Positions 21,242 to 32,634 of a DNA stretch of 64,000 nt are shown here, piece after piece. Origin of the DNA: Oryzias latipes (lineage: Eukaryota; Chordata; Actinopteri; Beloniformes; Adrianichthyidae); the NCBI RefSeq assembly GCF_002234675.1, contig NC_019873.2:12220735-12284734 (forward strand). Reading direction: 5' to 3'. The translations under genes were made by a program, and so were the position numbers. Numbering within the stretch: position 1 is the stretch's first letter; every line of letters begins with the position of its first letter. Under the pieces are notes generated by a model that did no database searches, was not told where the DNA came from, and worked only from the letters and a program-made list of their open reading frames with translations.

Positions 21242-23814
21242 GAAGAGGAGTCGGGACATTCAGGAAATTGACTGAAGCGGACTGGACTCCAGCTTGTGAT
21301 GAGGCTTTTGAGAAGCTAAAGAGTGCTCTCTTGAACTGTGCTGTGATGGCCCACCCAGATTTCAACAGGCCCTTTATTCTCTCTGTTGATGCATCCTTAG
21401 ACGGCCTTGGTGCAGTTTTATCTCAGCTCCCTGTTGGTGAAGATAAAGCCCGTCCAGTTGCATTTGCTAGCAAAACCTTAAGCAAATCGCAACAACGATA
21501 CCCTGCTCACAGACTCAAGTTCATGGCCCTGAAGTGGAGCATCACAGAGAAATTCAGTCACTGGCTTAAGGGGCACAAATTCACAGTATGGACCGATAAC
21601 AATCCTTTGGTCCACGTGCTCACCAAACCAAAGTTGGATGCTTACGAACAACGGTGGGTGGCGAAGCTTTCAGCCTACGACTTTGACCTGAAATACATCC
21701 CAGGTCCTAAAAATGTTGTGGCTGATGCTTTAAGCCGTGAACCCTTTGCCTCACCCGTCAGTGACAGACTCTTGAAGGAACCATACAGCAGATTGATCCA
21801 GGAAGCTGATGGGGCTGAGGTTAACATGGTGCAAGATGCTTTCAGACTCTGTCTCCAACATAACCAGGAAGTTCAGCTCTTGCACACCACCATCGTTCCC
21901 ACCCCAAACTCAGTTCATTCTCCAGAGGTTAAGGCAGTTTTCCAGCACCATGATCACTGGCAAAGAGGTGCAGAAACTCAAGCTGTTTGTCTCCTTCAAC
22001 ATGTGCAATCACTGCAGCACACCGATCCTGAGCCTCTGTCGTCTTTCACCTTGAGTGAAATGGAGGACAGTCAACGACGGGATGTCACAGTCTCAAAGCT
22101 GCTGCCATTTCTCATCCGCAAAGTGCGCCCCTCGAGACGTGAAAGGTCTGGATTTAATCCCAGCCAACTAACTCTGTTGAAATCCTGGGAGAGACTCGTG
22201 GTCAGAGATGGACTTCTGTATAGGGAAACTAAAGATCCAGCAACCAAGATGAAGAGGCACCAGTTTGTCCTACCCACTAATCTCAGGAAGAAGGCCTTGG
22301 AAGGTGTCCATGATTTAGCTGGTCATCAGGGCCAGGCTAGGACTCTCCATCTTTCTAGGCAGCGGTTCTTTTGGCCATATATGGAACGAGACGTCTCTGA
22401 ATATGTCCGGTGTTGCCCACGTTGTGTTCTTGCCAAGACTCCAGAACCAGCCGCGCGTGCTCCGCTAGAGAGCATAAGGACCACTGCTCCAATGGAGTTA
22501 GTCTGTATTGACTTTTGGTCAGCGGAGGACAAGAACAAGCGTTCTGTGGAAGTGTTAGTTGTAACCGATCACTTCACGAAGATGGCCCATGCTTTTCCTT
22601 GTCGCAACCAGTCAGCGAAACAAGTTGCCAAAAAGCTCTGGGATAATGTGTTTTGCATTTATGGCTTCCCTGAGCGCATCCATTCTGACCAGGGGGCCAA
22701 TTTTGAAAGCGAACTGTTGTCTGAACTCCTGCGTCTGTCAGGTGTGGCTAAGTCTCACACCACTGCCTACCACCCTATGGGCAACGGAGGAACAGAGCGT
22801 TTCAACCGCACATTAGGCAACATGGTCAGAGCACTCCCTTTAAGAACAAAGCAGGAGTGGGCTCAGCAAATCCAGACATTGACGTTTGCTTATAATGCCA
22901 CTGTCCATGAGACTACAGGGTTTGCCCCTTTTTATCTAATGTTTGGTCGTGTTCCCCGTCTTCCTGTTGATATAGTGTTCCGGTCAGTTCTTCATGACTC
23001 TGATGTGACTGATTTCACCACCTATTCAGCCACACTTCTCACAAACCTTGCAGAGGCTGCAAAAGTGGCACAGCAGCACGCCGTGCATCAGCAAAAACAT
23101 CAGGCAAAGGGGTACAACAAAAAAATCAAGGGTGTTGCCCTCCAGATTGGCGACAGAGTGCTCCTAGCCAATAGAGGTGAACGTGGCAAGAAGAAACTGG
23201 CTGACAAATGGGAACCTACAGTCTACACTGTTGTGGCCAGTCAACCACAAATTCATGTCTACAAAATACAGGATTCGAACGGACGCTGCAAAGTTGTCCA
23301 CAGGAATCTGCTGCTTGATGTAAGCTTCCTTCCTGTTGTTGAGTCACAACATCTTGGTGTTGGAGCAACTTCGGAGGGGTGTGACACAGAAAGCGTGGAT
23401 CTGAGTGACCTGAATAGCCTCCTACATGATTCTCCGGAAGAGCGGACCGCTACTTGGGTTTCGTCTGGGTGTGACAACAGCATCATCAGTGGTTCAGTGA
23501 AAACTAGTCTGGGATCAGATGCGTCTGGTTCCCACAGTGTTTTGGGGGACCTTGAAGAGGATGTTACCCCTGATCTCCCACCAGTCGTTGCCGGTGCTGA
23601 CGGTGACTCACCAAGAGCTGATGTGACCAGTCCTCTGACTGACACTAGTCCCTTACTTGACTCAGGACACGAAGAATCCAACAGTGACTATAGATCTGTA
23701 CCACCAGTGAGTTCAGCCCATGTTCCAGGGTACTTTGTTTCTAGAACGGGTCGCGTAGTTAAACCTGTGACCAGATTTATAGCAGTCATGATGCAGGAAC
23801 CTGTGTGGGTGTGA
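21238..23814 (+). pseudogene. RNase H-integrase part of pol
   Basis: 858 codons from the nominal start. RNase H begins at FILSVDASLDGLGAVLSQ with the first catalytic aspartate and has the WTDNNPLV aspartate. The position normally held by the catalytic glutamate (H-x-LEF) reads HRLKF. Integrase has the HHCC zinc domain (HDLAGHQGQ ... CCPRC), the catalytic core (CIDFW, HSDQGANF, GGTERFNRTL giving D, D, E) and a C-terminal LADKWEPTVYTVV segment like the GPY/F module. It inserts cDNA into the genome. It is separated from the RT frame by the T-run length change upstream, so it was probably one polyprotein. Confidence 0.85.
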
Positions 23815-24099
23815 CTTACAGTTTAGTTGGGTCTTTTTCTTTTCATCTGCTGTTGATGTTTGTGTATTATGACATTTGGTTATTACTTTATTTTGACCAG
23901 TGTAATTAGGGATGTAGGCTGCATCTCTGTATTCTAAAAGGGTTAACAGACTTGATCAACCTGTTTACTTCTTTTAATCTGTTAAATCAGATAGTTTCTC
24001 TAAACTGATTCAAGAATTTGATTCTTGCGAAATTGGTCTCTGTTTCTTTGCACGAACCTGGTTCTCTGCCGATGTGTTGTGAATATTTGGTGGAATTCT

Positions 24100-24111
24100 A
24101 GGAGGGGTGAA
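24100..24111 (+). other. Polypurine tract
   Basis: AGGAGGGGTGAA lies directly before the 3' LTR and would prime plus-strand synthesis. Confidence 0.65.
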
Positions 24112-24877
24112 TGTAACGAGTGTTAAGTTTATTAGTGTAATTCCACCAAATCCATGGTAAACTGCCGTTTTCATACATTTGCACCAGAGTATTTCATCTG
24201 TCTGAGGGTACTTGAACTCACCACGAGCACGCTAGCAGGTGCTAATGAACATGCGCACTTAGACTGCTGGGAGCCGTGGCTGAGGTAAGACGTGAATCGC
24301 CGAGTGTCCACCCTTATTAGTTTTATTTCTTTGTAAATTGTTCATTAGTGTGTTACACTCATAACTCACAAAGTTGGGAATCGTGTGGTGTCAATTTTAC
24401 GTAATTTGTGTTGTTTTATTTATTTTTGGCTGCTCTATATCAGCAGATCTGCACTGCTTCGCGTGAACTAGTTGAGGTTCGCGCCATTTTTCTTTGATGT
24501 TTAAATTAACTTTTCTTTCTTTTTTGTTCATTTTTCAATTGTTTAAGGGGGAAAACAATCACACAGAAGAAACTCCAGACAGCATTCTGAATTTGTATTT
24601 TCTGTTAACCAGGTACGGTGCAGTTTTCTCTTTTTATCGTGTTCTTTTTGTATTACTTTACATGCTGTGGGGGGAGGTGCTAATAAGCATGAGCACTGAG
24701 ACTGCTGGGAGCCGTGGCTGAGGGGGAAAAAAAATCACACAGAAGAAACTCCAGACAGCATTCTGAATTTGTATTTTCTGTTAACCAGGTACAGATTAAA
24801 AGAGTTTGACTCGGCATCCAAGTGTGGTCTCTCATTCGCCTGAACACAACGCAGAGCGGAAAACTCCACCAGTTACA
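24112..24877 (+). repeat. 3' LTR
   Basis: 766 bp and nearly identical to the 5' LTR. Differences seen are a GTT-type 3-bp insertion near 24410, one A-to-C change in the first GGGGGAAAA tract and one extra A in the second. Followed by CTTA, the target duplication. Confidence 0.95.
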
Positions 24878-25075
24878 CTTAGATGAAGTCTTCTTGCTGT
24901 GGAAGTTGGCAGACTCTTTGAAGCACCAGTGAGTGCTCTTTGAGCATGAAAGCAACGCAGAAGTTCTCCCACATTAGAGGAAGCTGTGAAACCCCCTGAG
25001 CTGTGGTCTAACAACATTTTGTTCACTTTTATCAACAATGTATATAAACTTCCATTATTTAAATATGTTTCTAGA

Positions 25076-25566
25076 AGGGGTGTAACAATTCTTTTTAACA
25101 ACAATTCAATTCTCATCATAATTTGTGGTTGCTGAGGTGATTCATAATCGACATTGGTTTATTTTGAACGATCCGATTCACTGACCTAAAATGGATCCAG
25201 GACATTTTTAGCCAAAAATTAAACCAGTGTGACTGAGAGAAATACCTGGTACTGAACTGTGCAGGTGAAGTTTTCCAGCATCTCTTGAATTTGTTGCAAG
25301 ATAATAAAGTGTAAATCAAATTTGTGTACAAACAAACAATATTTAATGGCAAATCCATTCACATTTTAGGGATGTTGTATTTTCAGGGAAACTACCAAAT
25401 CTCAATCCAAATGGTATTTTCCAATATTGATTACCAATTTATCCCATTTTGAAACAATTTTTTTTAACGGTATAGGTTGATTTGATTAACAGCTTGACAG
25501 ATTGATCTGGTTGATCCAAAAAAAGAAAAGAAAAAAATCGATGCATAGATTAATCGTTACACCCCT
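25076..25566. mobile_element. hAT-like MITE
   Basis: The ends read AGGGGTGTAACAATT and, inverted, AGGGGTGTAACGATT, a terminus common to fish hAT elements. The interior is AT-rich and has no transposase. I could not see a clean 8-bp target duplication. Confidence 0.65.
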
Positions 25567-26374
25567 AATTTATATGCATATCTCTAGTAAATAAATGTAT
25601 TGTATAATATGTGCAGCACTGATATTCAAAGACGTGCTAAAGATGGAGTGGAATATTTTGGTCCATTGTAGGATAATGGTGAATTTTACCCATATGAGGA
25701 ATTCCTCTATTTTGTTTATTATAAATACAAAATCATGAAATATTATAGTAAATAGATAATATTGTTTATTGTATAATGAATTGTTCTATGTCCCTGTTCT
25801 GCTGAATAAAATGCTTTCCATCTTCAAATAAGTGTTCAGATTCATTAAGTGTTCAGATATATTTACAGATTATTCTAATTCAGTAACTACAATCTCAGTT
25901 TCAAACACTAAATTGGATTCTTAGCAGTTCAGGCAATAAAGAGGAGGTCATCTAATTCCACTTTCCACATAAAAAAAACTTTATATTTCTTTTATTTCTA
26001 ATAAGATTATCTTTTGACTCACTGGCAAAACAAAGTGATCCAATTTGGACAAATTTGTTACATAAAGAAACTCTCATGTTATAATCTCAAAATTAACCAA
26101 TAGCACAAGTAAAGACCTTTGTGGAACTGGAACAGTCAAGTGAGATGCGTTTCTGCCCTGCATATCAAGTATTATGAGTTATGTTAATTGAGAAATGGAA
26201 ATATGGATTTTTTCAGATTTATAGCCTTTGCGGTGTTGTCGGAAAATGTTCTATTTCTGCCAAAAGAAAAGCTTCTCTGTGTTTGATAGTTGTTACAAAA
26301 GGTGGACAAGTGATTTGATTATAAGTAAACCCCTGAGGGGGCCTACAAGAGGTTGCACAAGCTTTACTTTACCC
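25567..26374. other. No gene seen
   Basis: AT-rich intergenic sequence without supported features. Confidence 0.6.
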
Positions 26375-26377
26375 TTA

Positions 26378-27065
26378 AGGCCTGTTCACACAGGGACGAA
26401 TTTGGCCGGCGAATTTGGCCGACGTTTAACGCCTCGTGACTAAACAAAGGGCACCAACGAGAGCGTGCACACCGACGCGAAAAAACGCCACGCGTAAAGC
26501 GTCAAAAAAAAAAAAAAACGCCTCGGGTTCGTTTTTTTTTTTCAACGCGTCGCGTCGAAATCTACTCGACCAATGAGAATGGCGCTTTTGCTCACGTGTC
26601 TGGAGCTTCTGAAGTTACAGTAAAACACAACTTGGGGGCGCTCACAAAACAAAACTGCCTTGCTGAGCACACATACCAGCGAAGAAGATAGACGCCAAGT
26701 AGCGTCTACACTGCCGCGAAGCAATAATGACGGACATTCTAAAACATCCCCGAACCAAGCACCAGTTGGAGCTACTGGTGCTTGAAATATTCATGTTTTC
26801 TTTGTTTGATTCTGACAAGCGGGTAAATACTTGCTCTCTTCTTCTGAGTGAAAAGCGACTTTAAGAAGCGTAAAGTTGCGCAGCGCCACCTTGTGTACAG
26901 GAGTATATCTGTTTACATTAAGCGCCATCTAATGTCAGGGAATGAAATTGCATGTTCACTCCACTCATCGTCAGCGAAAATCGCCTGGGTGTGAACACAA
27001 AAAACGTGGCGAAAAACGCTGGCGAATAACGCCTGGCGAATATTCGTCCCGGTGTGTACAGGCCT
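26378..27065 (+). mobile_element. PIF/Harbinger-like non-autonomous element with exon relic
   Basis: The TIRs begin AGGCCTGTTCACACAGGGAC and AGGCCTGTACACACCGGGAC, flanked by TTA on both sides (26375-26377 and 27066-27068), a Harbinger-type 3-bp target. Inside, an ATG at 26727 opens 32 codons (MTDILKHPRTKHQLELLVLE and on) ending at AAGCGG followed by GTAAATAC, a good splice donor. This looks like the first coding exon of an autonomous parent kept in a deletion derivative. Confidence 0.7.
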
Positions 27066-27068
27066 TTA

Positions 27069-27530
27069 GGCTGTGTCCGAATGCCCACCCCAATCCCCAA
27101 CAGCTAAAAACTATAGTGTGGGACAATGTAGTGCCGTGGATTTGAAAAGCAATTCGGACACTACGCTCACTACTTTTTTTTTTTTTTAAATGGCGAATAT
27201 GACGTCATCGATTTTATGAAGTGAGAATCTAATTGATATGAGCGTTTTGTGACGATCATTTATGAATCCACTGAGTTCTGAAGATGAAAATGTTGAGATT
27301 TTGTTTAAAATATACATTTAAATACATTTTTTTTGAAAAATGTTCAAACGCAATGCATTGTGGTCTAAATTCGCCAGTCTAGTGAGCATCGATGCACACT
27401 GGTTTTTCAAAGAGATGTCTGGGAAATTTCAAGGGCAGATCTTGGAATTGTAGATTCGGACAGCACTACAAAATGGCGAATTCTCTATATTGTCCACTAA
27501 GTAGTCAGTAGTGAAGGAATTCTGACACAT
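27069..27530. mobile_element. MITE with GGCTGTGTCCGAAT-type terminus
   Basis: It starts one base after the TTA of the previous element with GCTGTGTCCGAATGCCC. The far end has a decayed inverted copy (GGAATTCTGACAC), and both flanks of the interior carry the ACTACTTAG/CTAAGTAG-type motifs usual for this fish MITE type. The right boundary is approximate. Confidence 0.55.
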
Positions 27531-27831
27531 CTTTATACAAATACTATTACAGTCATTACCAACACTATTGTTCGATTACTCTAATATTATTACATGCCTG
27601 CACACATACAGTTACAGACTTTTATAAACATTTGTTAATATACTCTCAAAAACAGATCTCTAAACAACACCAAACTGTAAATTATACAAAAAGTGATCTG
27701 TATAAAACACCACACTCCACAAAATGTACAAGTAATCTGTGCAACACAAAATTTGCCAGCCAGCAAAATATGCAAAAAGAAATTTCTACAAAACAACAAA
27801 CAAAACAAAACACAAAGACAGATCCCTGTAA

Positions 27832-28040
27832 ATGGTAAATGGCGTGTACTTTTATAGTGCTTTCTACCTTCCTCGAAGGTCTTGCGTGTTACAGTCACAA
27901 ACCCATTTACACACATATTCAGACACACATTAACACATTCCACCAGAGGTTTAGTGTCTTACCCAGGACCATTTCAACACATGGGCGGGCTAGGCAGGAA
28001 TTGAAACTGAAATCTTCCGATCAGAGGTCGACCGCCTGTA
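27832..28040 (+). mobile_element. SINE/MITE-like dispersed repeat, copy 1
   Basis: It begins AATGGTAAATGGCGTGTACT, includes GTGCTTTCTACC, CCCATTTACACACA, and GGTTTAGTGTCTTACCCAGG, and ends near a GAAACTGAAATCTTCCGATC motif. A second copy lies at 46704-46920. I know this repeat type from many fish genomes but not its exact class. Confidence 0.6.
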
Positions 28041-28079
28041 AAACATAAAACACCACACATTTTTTTATTTTTATTTTAT

Positions 28080-28440
28080 TTAACCTTTATTTAGCCAGGA
28101 AAGTCCCGTTGAGATTAAAAACCTCTTTTTCAAGGGAGTCCTGGCCAAGCGGCAATAGCGACTAAAATACAGTTACATAATTACAAAGAGCAAAATAACA
28201 GGAAGTAACAAACGGATTATAAAAAAACAAGTGCATGTTAAGGAGTCAGCCTCGAGACCTCTCAGTTTAACTTTAAAAGCAACCAAAGGCTTTCTGCAGG
28301 GATTCAATGGCCTGATCAAGAGTTGATTCACAGCAATAAATAACTATCATCAGCATAAAAATGCATATTAGCATCAGATACATTTAGTCCCAAATTATTG
28401 ATATAAACAATGAAACAAAAAATGATCCCAACAAAACACC
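28080..28440 (-). mobile_element. CR1/Rex1-like LINE reverse transcriptase fragment
   Basis: On the minus strand a broken frame reads VYINNLGLNVSDANMHFYAD followed by D, matching the YIND...ANMHFYADDT active-site region of CR1/Rex1-type reverse transcriptases. An LLIRPLNPCRKPLVAFK-type continuation follows in another frame. Stops and frameshifts show it is dead. Confidence 0.6.
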
Positions 28441-29080
28441 ACACTAGACAATTATGCGACACTACTCTCTCCAAAACACAAAAACACCACATTAAGCAAT
28501 ATGCAAAACCAGATCTCAACAAAACACTACACAAATTCAAATTAATTTTATTTCTATAACTCAAGGTGCTGTACATAAAAACAAAACAACACAAAAACAC
28601 AAATTCCCACAGATGCAATAATATAATAAAATAAACCCCTCATTATAATATACACAAAAAACAAACACTTAAAACAGAAATTATTACAAGAAAGCTAAAG
28701 AAGAGAGGACCCAGAAGGCACGGCCCGCCCTGTCCTGATGGCTGCGGTGTCAGCTTCCAAGCAGCACAAGCACAACTCAAGTTGGGTCCAATGCACCCCA
28801 ACTTGGGCCCACCAGAACAGGCAGCTCTGGGCACCCGGAACAATTGATGCCAGACAAACAGGGTCAAAACTCTGGGAGACCAAACACAAAAACCCCAGTT
28901 TTTTTGGCCTGTAGTCTTTTTGCTCAACCTGTAAACATTATATTAGTCTCTATAAAACATAACACAATATCCCATACTAACCAAACACTCCACCACAGAA
29001 CATGCCATACTGCTCTCTGCAAAACATCACACTACACAATCTGTCATCCGATACATATGCAATGATTTGCTTGGCCTGTT

Positions 29081-30090
29081 AAAAATCAAATGTGAAATTT
29101 AGCTGCATTTGTTCTCTGCATAAATCTAATAAATGGATCCAACCTTTGGTAAACCAATGAGTTCAGTGACTTTCAAGCTCTACTTTGACACAATGAGGGT
29201 TCAGTTTGTACCATTTGGTGCTCCAATCGTTTCAATTTTTACTCTGAAAATGGTATTTTCCTCATCTTTACAGATCAAGTTTGAATATATACTTTTATGG
29301 ACATTGACTTTTTTGTACCCAGAGTTAAACGTTAACAAGGACATCGTACAATGCCCAAACTCCTATGAGACCGTTTTACCTGCTGATTGTGATGCAAATT
29401 AAAAGAAAAAAAGCAGCCAAATAAACAGCAGCTGTCTCATGTCTGTTACCTGGCCTCACATGTTTCTAATAAATTGCTATTCAAAACTAGATTGACGAGT
29501 TTTTTGCATGGCTGAAGCTACGAGTGCTTAAAGCCAACCACTTGAAAAGGTTAAAATATAGTTTCTACAACACCTCCTTTTAGATCATAATGTCACACAT
29601 TTTATTACTCATCCTTAAATCATATTCACATGTTCATGATAGTAAACAGTATGTATGAAGAAGTTTGATCAAATGTGTGAATGAAAATGGAATTGTCTGT
29701 GTTAGAGTCTAATAGTATTTGTACAAGAGTATATTAGTATGTGTGTTAGGGTTTAATGGCATTTGTGTAATTTATACATCTAAGAGTATAACAGTGTTTG
29801 TAAATGACTATAATATATAATATAATATATATAATAACTTGTGTGAAAGTAAAGTTTGTGCAACAATAACTGCATTATCTCTCATAGAAACCTCCTGTTT
29901 CATCTCTGCTCAAACTCAGAGGACTCCTCTCTTAAATTTGTAGGCATGAGGGCTGCTTTAGAAAAATCAGGTCTTGGGAATTTCCCAGAAGACTCTGTTC
30001 ATGGATGCCACCATGATGACTCATAGCATAATGGTAATGAAGGTCATCTCTCGGCTGTCCCGTTTGTCAGGGAGGGGGGTAAGGCGAGCA
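29081..30090. other. No gene seen
   Basis: AT-rich; the 89-codon open frame at 29133-29402 has no recognisable domain. Sequence similarity to the duplicated block B begins abruptly at about 30091. Confidence 0.5.
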
Positions 30091-30541
30091 ATGTTTGTTT
30101 GCTTTGGCACAGCTAAAAATTCTCTAAAGAAATGCAGCGTGCAGACATTAAGTACCCGAAGGTAAACTTTATATTATGATCTGACTTTGTCACAAATGAG
30201 GCTTGAGGATCCAAATGCAGCAAGGAAATCAAACCTGAAAACTGATCTGATCAGTTTAGATAAGACATGTAATTAGCTGAACACAGCCCAACTTTGTAAG
30301 ACATACTTTACCTGGTTGCCCTCATACAAACAGGGGACTTCAATCAATCTAAATACTTTTTTGTCTTGTGTTGCTCATTCCTGACAGTTTTATCACAGTT
30401 TGGCTGTTTTGTTCATGTCTGCTGAAACAGAAATCTCATTAAATATTTTCCTACACACAGAGAAACCGGTTGTGCCATGAAATGGACTTTAACATTAGGC
30501 ATTGCTCTTCAAGCCACTGGAGAATGGAAAATTACAATAAA
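30091..30541 (+). pseudogene. 3' remnant of a third membrane-protein paralogue
   Basis: From 30091 the sequence matches exon 4' of copy 2 (MFVCFGTAKNSLKKCSVQTL, then STRR and a GTAAAC donor at 30162), its intron, and exon 5 starting at 30461 after ACACACAG. In the phase of exon 4' the reading continues through ETGCAM and ends at TAG within 30539-30541. Exons 1-3 are absent: the sequence before 30091 is unrelated, so a deletion or recombination breakpoint removed them. Confidence 0.6.
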
Positions 30542-30716
30542 ATAGCTCAGGACTCTGTCTTCAATTCAGTCATATCAATGTATTTTAATGTGCAAAATGT
30601 GAAAAACAGTGAAGTGTAATTCAAAGCTGTGAGAATGTACATGAATCACAGATACACAGATTGCTTTTGTTACAAGGAGATCACAAAATAATTATCTTTG
30701 GCTTATATCCAAAATT

Positions 30717-30746
30717 CCCCCCCCCCCCCCAAAAAAAAAAAAAAAA
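30717..30746. repeat. Poly-C/poly-A homopolymer tract
   Basis: About 13 C followed by about 16 A in block B copy 1; the equivalent position in copy 2 is a short CTATTCCCAAAG, so the tract expanded after duplication. Confidence 0.8.
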
Positions 30747-30965
30747 CCTCACCAACGGCAAAGTACGGAGGTGTAAGTATTACAGTTTGTGGCTGCTTTA
30801 CAGCCCACCATCAAAGAATTTATCCTAAACTCCTCTGTTTCAGATATTGCTTGAAGAACTCGTGAAAACATCAGACCATGAAAGACCCAAAACACAAAAG
30901 AGTCAGAGATTGTCAAGATTTGACTTCCATCGAGGGAAAGTGGAGAGATATGAAACAGGTTAAAC
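30745..30965 (+). mobile_element. Possible Tc1-like transposase relic (block B copy 1)
   Basis: A decayed frame, clearer in the copy at 38928-39158, reads AKYGVSITVCGCFTAH, which resembles the GGGSIMVWGCFSA segment of Tc1 transposases. No TIRs or catalytic triad could be recognised, so this is tentative. Confidence 0.3.
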
Positions 30966-31860
30966 AAGTATGACTATGAAACCCTTGAAGTGCTCACAGA
31001 TAAAACAATTCAGCATTGAGGCAGACCTACAAATGGGGGGTGGGCCTGTTATAACATTTTCCTCAATTGGAATAAGCATTTCAACAGTGTAAAATTTAAA
31101 CTGATTTTTCTTTAGTTTCTTTGGAAAAATTACCTAAATCTTTTAGTGTTGAGAACTTTTGGATGTAATACACACAAATTGAAAAATGTTATAAAATATG
31201 CAGACTTTCTCAGGGGGTCAGTCGTTTTTCACCTCCCTATAGTGACAGAAGATTTGTTTGATTTCTGTATTCCCAGACACTGAGCTGGAAGGCTTCTGGG
31301 TTTGTTAGGGGAATAACGATCGGGAAGTGCAGTTATTCCATGAACAAGCAGCAACACCTGTAACTCGTGGGAAACAAAAAACAAGCTGAACTCAAGAATT
31401 TCATGCAGCAAAGTATTTCTCTTGTTTGTGGCCACACCCTACTTCTGTTAAAACATGTCCATTTACTGGAAATGCAACATTTACACGAAGCATGTTGCCC
31501 AGCGCCAGTGGTGTCCTGCAAAAGCTTCTCCCAGAGAAGTAAGATAAGGAATGCAGCTGATCTTGCCTATCAGCAATTCCATTTCCTTAATGCTCTCTGG
31601 AAGCACAAAAAGTTGTTTTTTTAGTGAAAGGATTTGAATTTAAACTATCCTACAAATATGACATGATAAATTTCACTTTTCACAGCATTCAAACCATATA
31701 AAATAAAACCCATGACCAGAAAGGTGTTAATTTGACTGTTTTAAAACTTTTCAGGAAAACTTTCATTTTTGTGGTTATGTACTTCAGTGACTGACTCATG
31801 TGGTAATCTGGACCAGGTCACACCACGTCACTTAAAGGATTAGCTTATAAAATAATGAAA

Positions 31861-32634
31861 TAAAATAAAAATAGATAAAACAACAATTATAATAAGAAAA
31901 ATAACAGCAATTTAAATAGTGAAGAAGAGCAATTAGATGGTTAAAGTGACAGTTTAAAGTGACAATAGTGCTAAGAACGGTAAGTAGATGAGTCAGTGAT
32001 GGCAGTCTTCAGTGAAGATGATGTTATGAAGCAGGAGTGAAAGTGTTTCAGTATATGTTTGTAGCAGGGAGTGGAGGGGGGAGAGGGGGTAGGGCAGGGA
32101 GCAATTTTTCCTCTAATTTTTCACGAGTCTGAGCAAGCACACAAACTCCGTGAGCTGGACCAGTGTGAGCAACATCAGACCTGCATACTAAGGTCATGCT
32201 GACATTGCATCCGTCCAAGTTAAAGTTTGTTAAAAGAATCAATGATCGCATTTACATTTCTGTAATAAGACTTATTTAAGTGCACAGATTGTCCCAGTTG
32301 AAAACCCCTGTCTCTTTTCAAAATGGGTATGACGGTCCTCCTTCTGGAGTCAGGGGGGGGGCTCCTGTTCTGGAAGAATAGAGATGTACACCTTTAGAGA
32401 TAAAATTTTGTTCACATTTAAACTTTCACATTTTGTGCAGTGACATGTTCCATTAACTCTAATATATAATTACTAGTAGTGATAATCCAAAGTGACTCCC
32501 ACAAATAATTATGCAGTTTTTATTAGCATATCTACTACTCATGGTTAAAACATTTCATTATTAAAATTCATAATAAATTCATATTAAATGACACTAGAAT
32601 AAGCTAAAAAGAATAGAGAGAAAAACATTCACCC
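31861..32634. other. No gene seen
   Basis: AT-rich simple sequence and short open frames only. Confidence 0.55.

Larger units (their letters stand above)
17033..24877 (+). mobile_element. Complete, young Ty3/gypsy-type LTR retrotransposon
   Basis: Two LTRs (17033-17794 and 24112-24877) bounded by TG...CA enclose a primer binding site, gag, protease-reverse transcriptase, RNase H-integrase and a polypurine tract. The flanks share CTTA, a 4-bp target duplication. By eye the LTRs differ by one substitution, one 3-bp indel and one 1-bp indel, so insertion is recent. The domain order (protease, RT, RNase H, integrase) and the absence of an envelope frame place it in Ty3/gypsy. It sits about 220 bp after the tail exon of membrane-protein copy 1. 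The pol frame is broken by a length change in a T run, so this copy appears non-autonomous unless that is an assembly error. Confidence 0.95.
27640..29080. repeat. Decayed minisatellite broken up by nested transposons
   Basis: Variants of a roughly 40-bp unit containing ACAAAACACCACACTACACA plus AATATGCAAAACCAGATCTC occur at about 27650-27800, 28030-28055, 28425-28540 and 28950-29045. The gaps are filled by a SINE/MITE-like repeat, a LINE fragment and unclassified sequence, as if transposons had repeatedly entered one old array. Confidence 0.55.
30091..31860 (+). repeat. Segmental duplication block B, copy 1
   Basis: Similar over its length to 37741-40100. Shared landmarks include exon 4', the CCTCATACAAACAGGGGACT motif, the AAAGTACGGAG region, and the segment with GGAATAACGATCGGGAAGTG. 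The main difference is about 540 bp at 38199-38745, including a Penelope-like fragment, present only in the other copy. Confidence 0.8.

Noticed and set aside
23259-23681. 140-codon minus-strand frame in the retrotransposon
   Set aside because: Antisense of the integrase C-terminal region; serine-rich composition is a shadow effect.
25116-25358. 80-codon minus-strand frame
   Set aside because: Falls inside the hAT-like MITE and has no transposase motif.
28643-28927. 94-codon minus-strand frame, moderately GC-rich
   Set aside because: No domain; it lies inside the decayed minisatellite/transposon zone.
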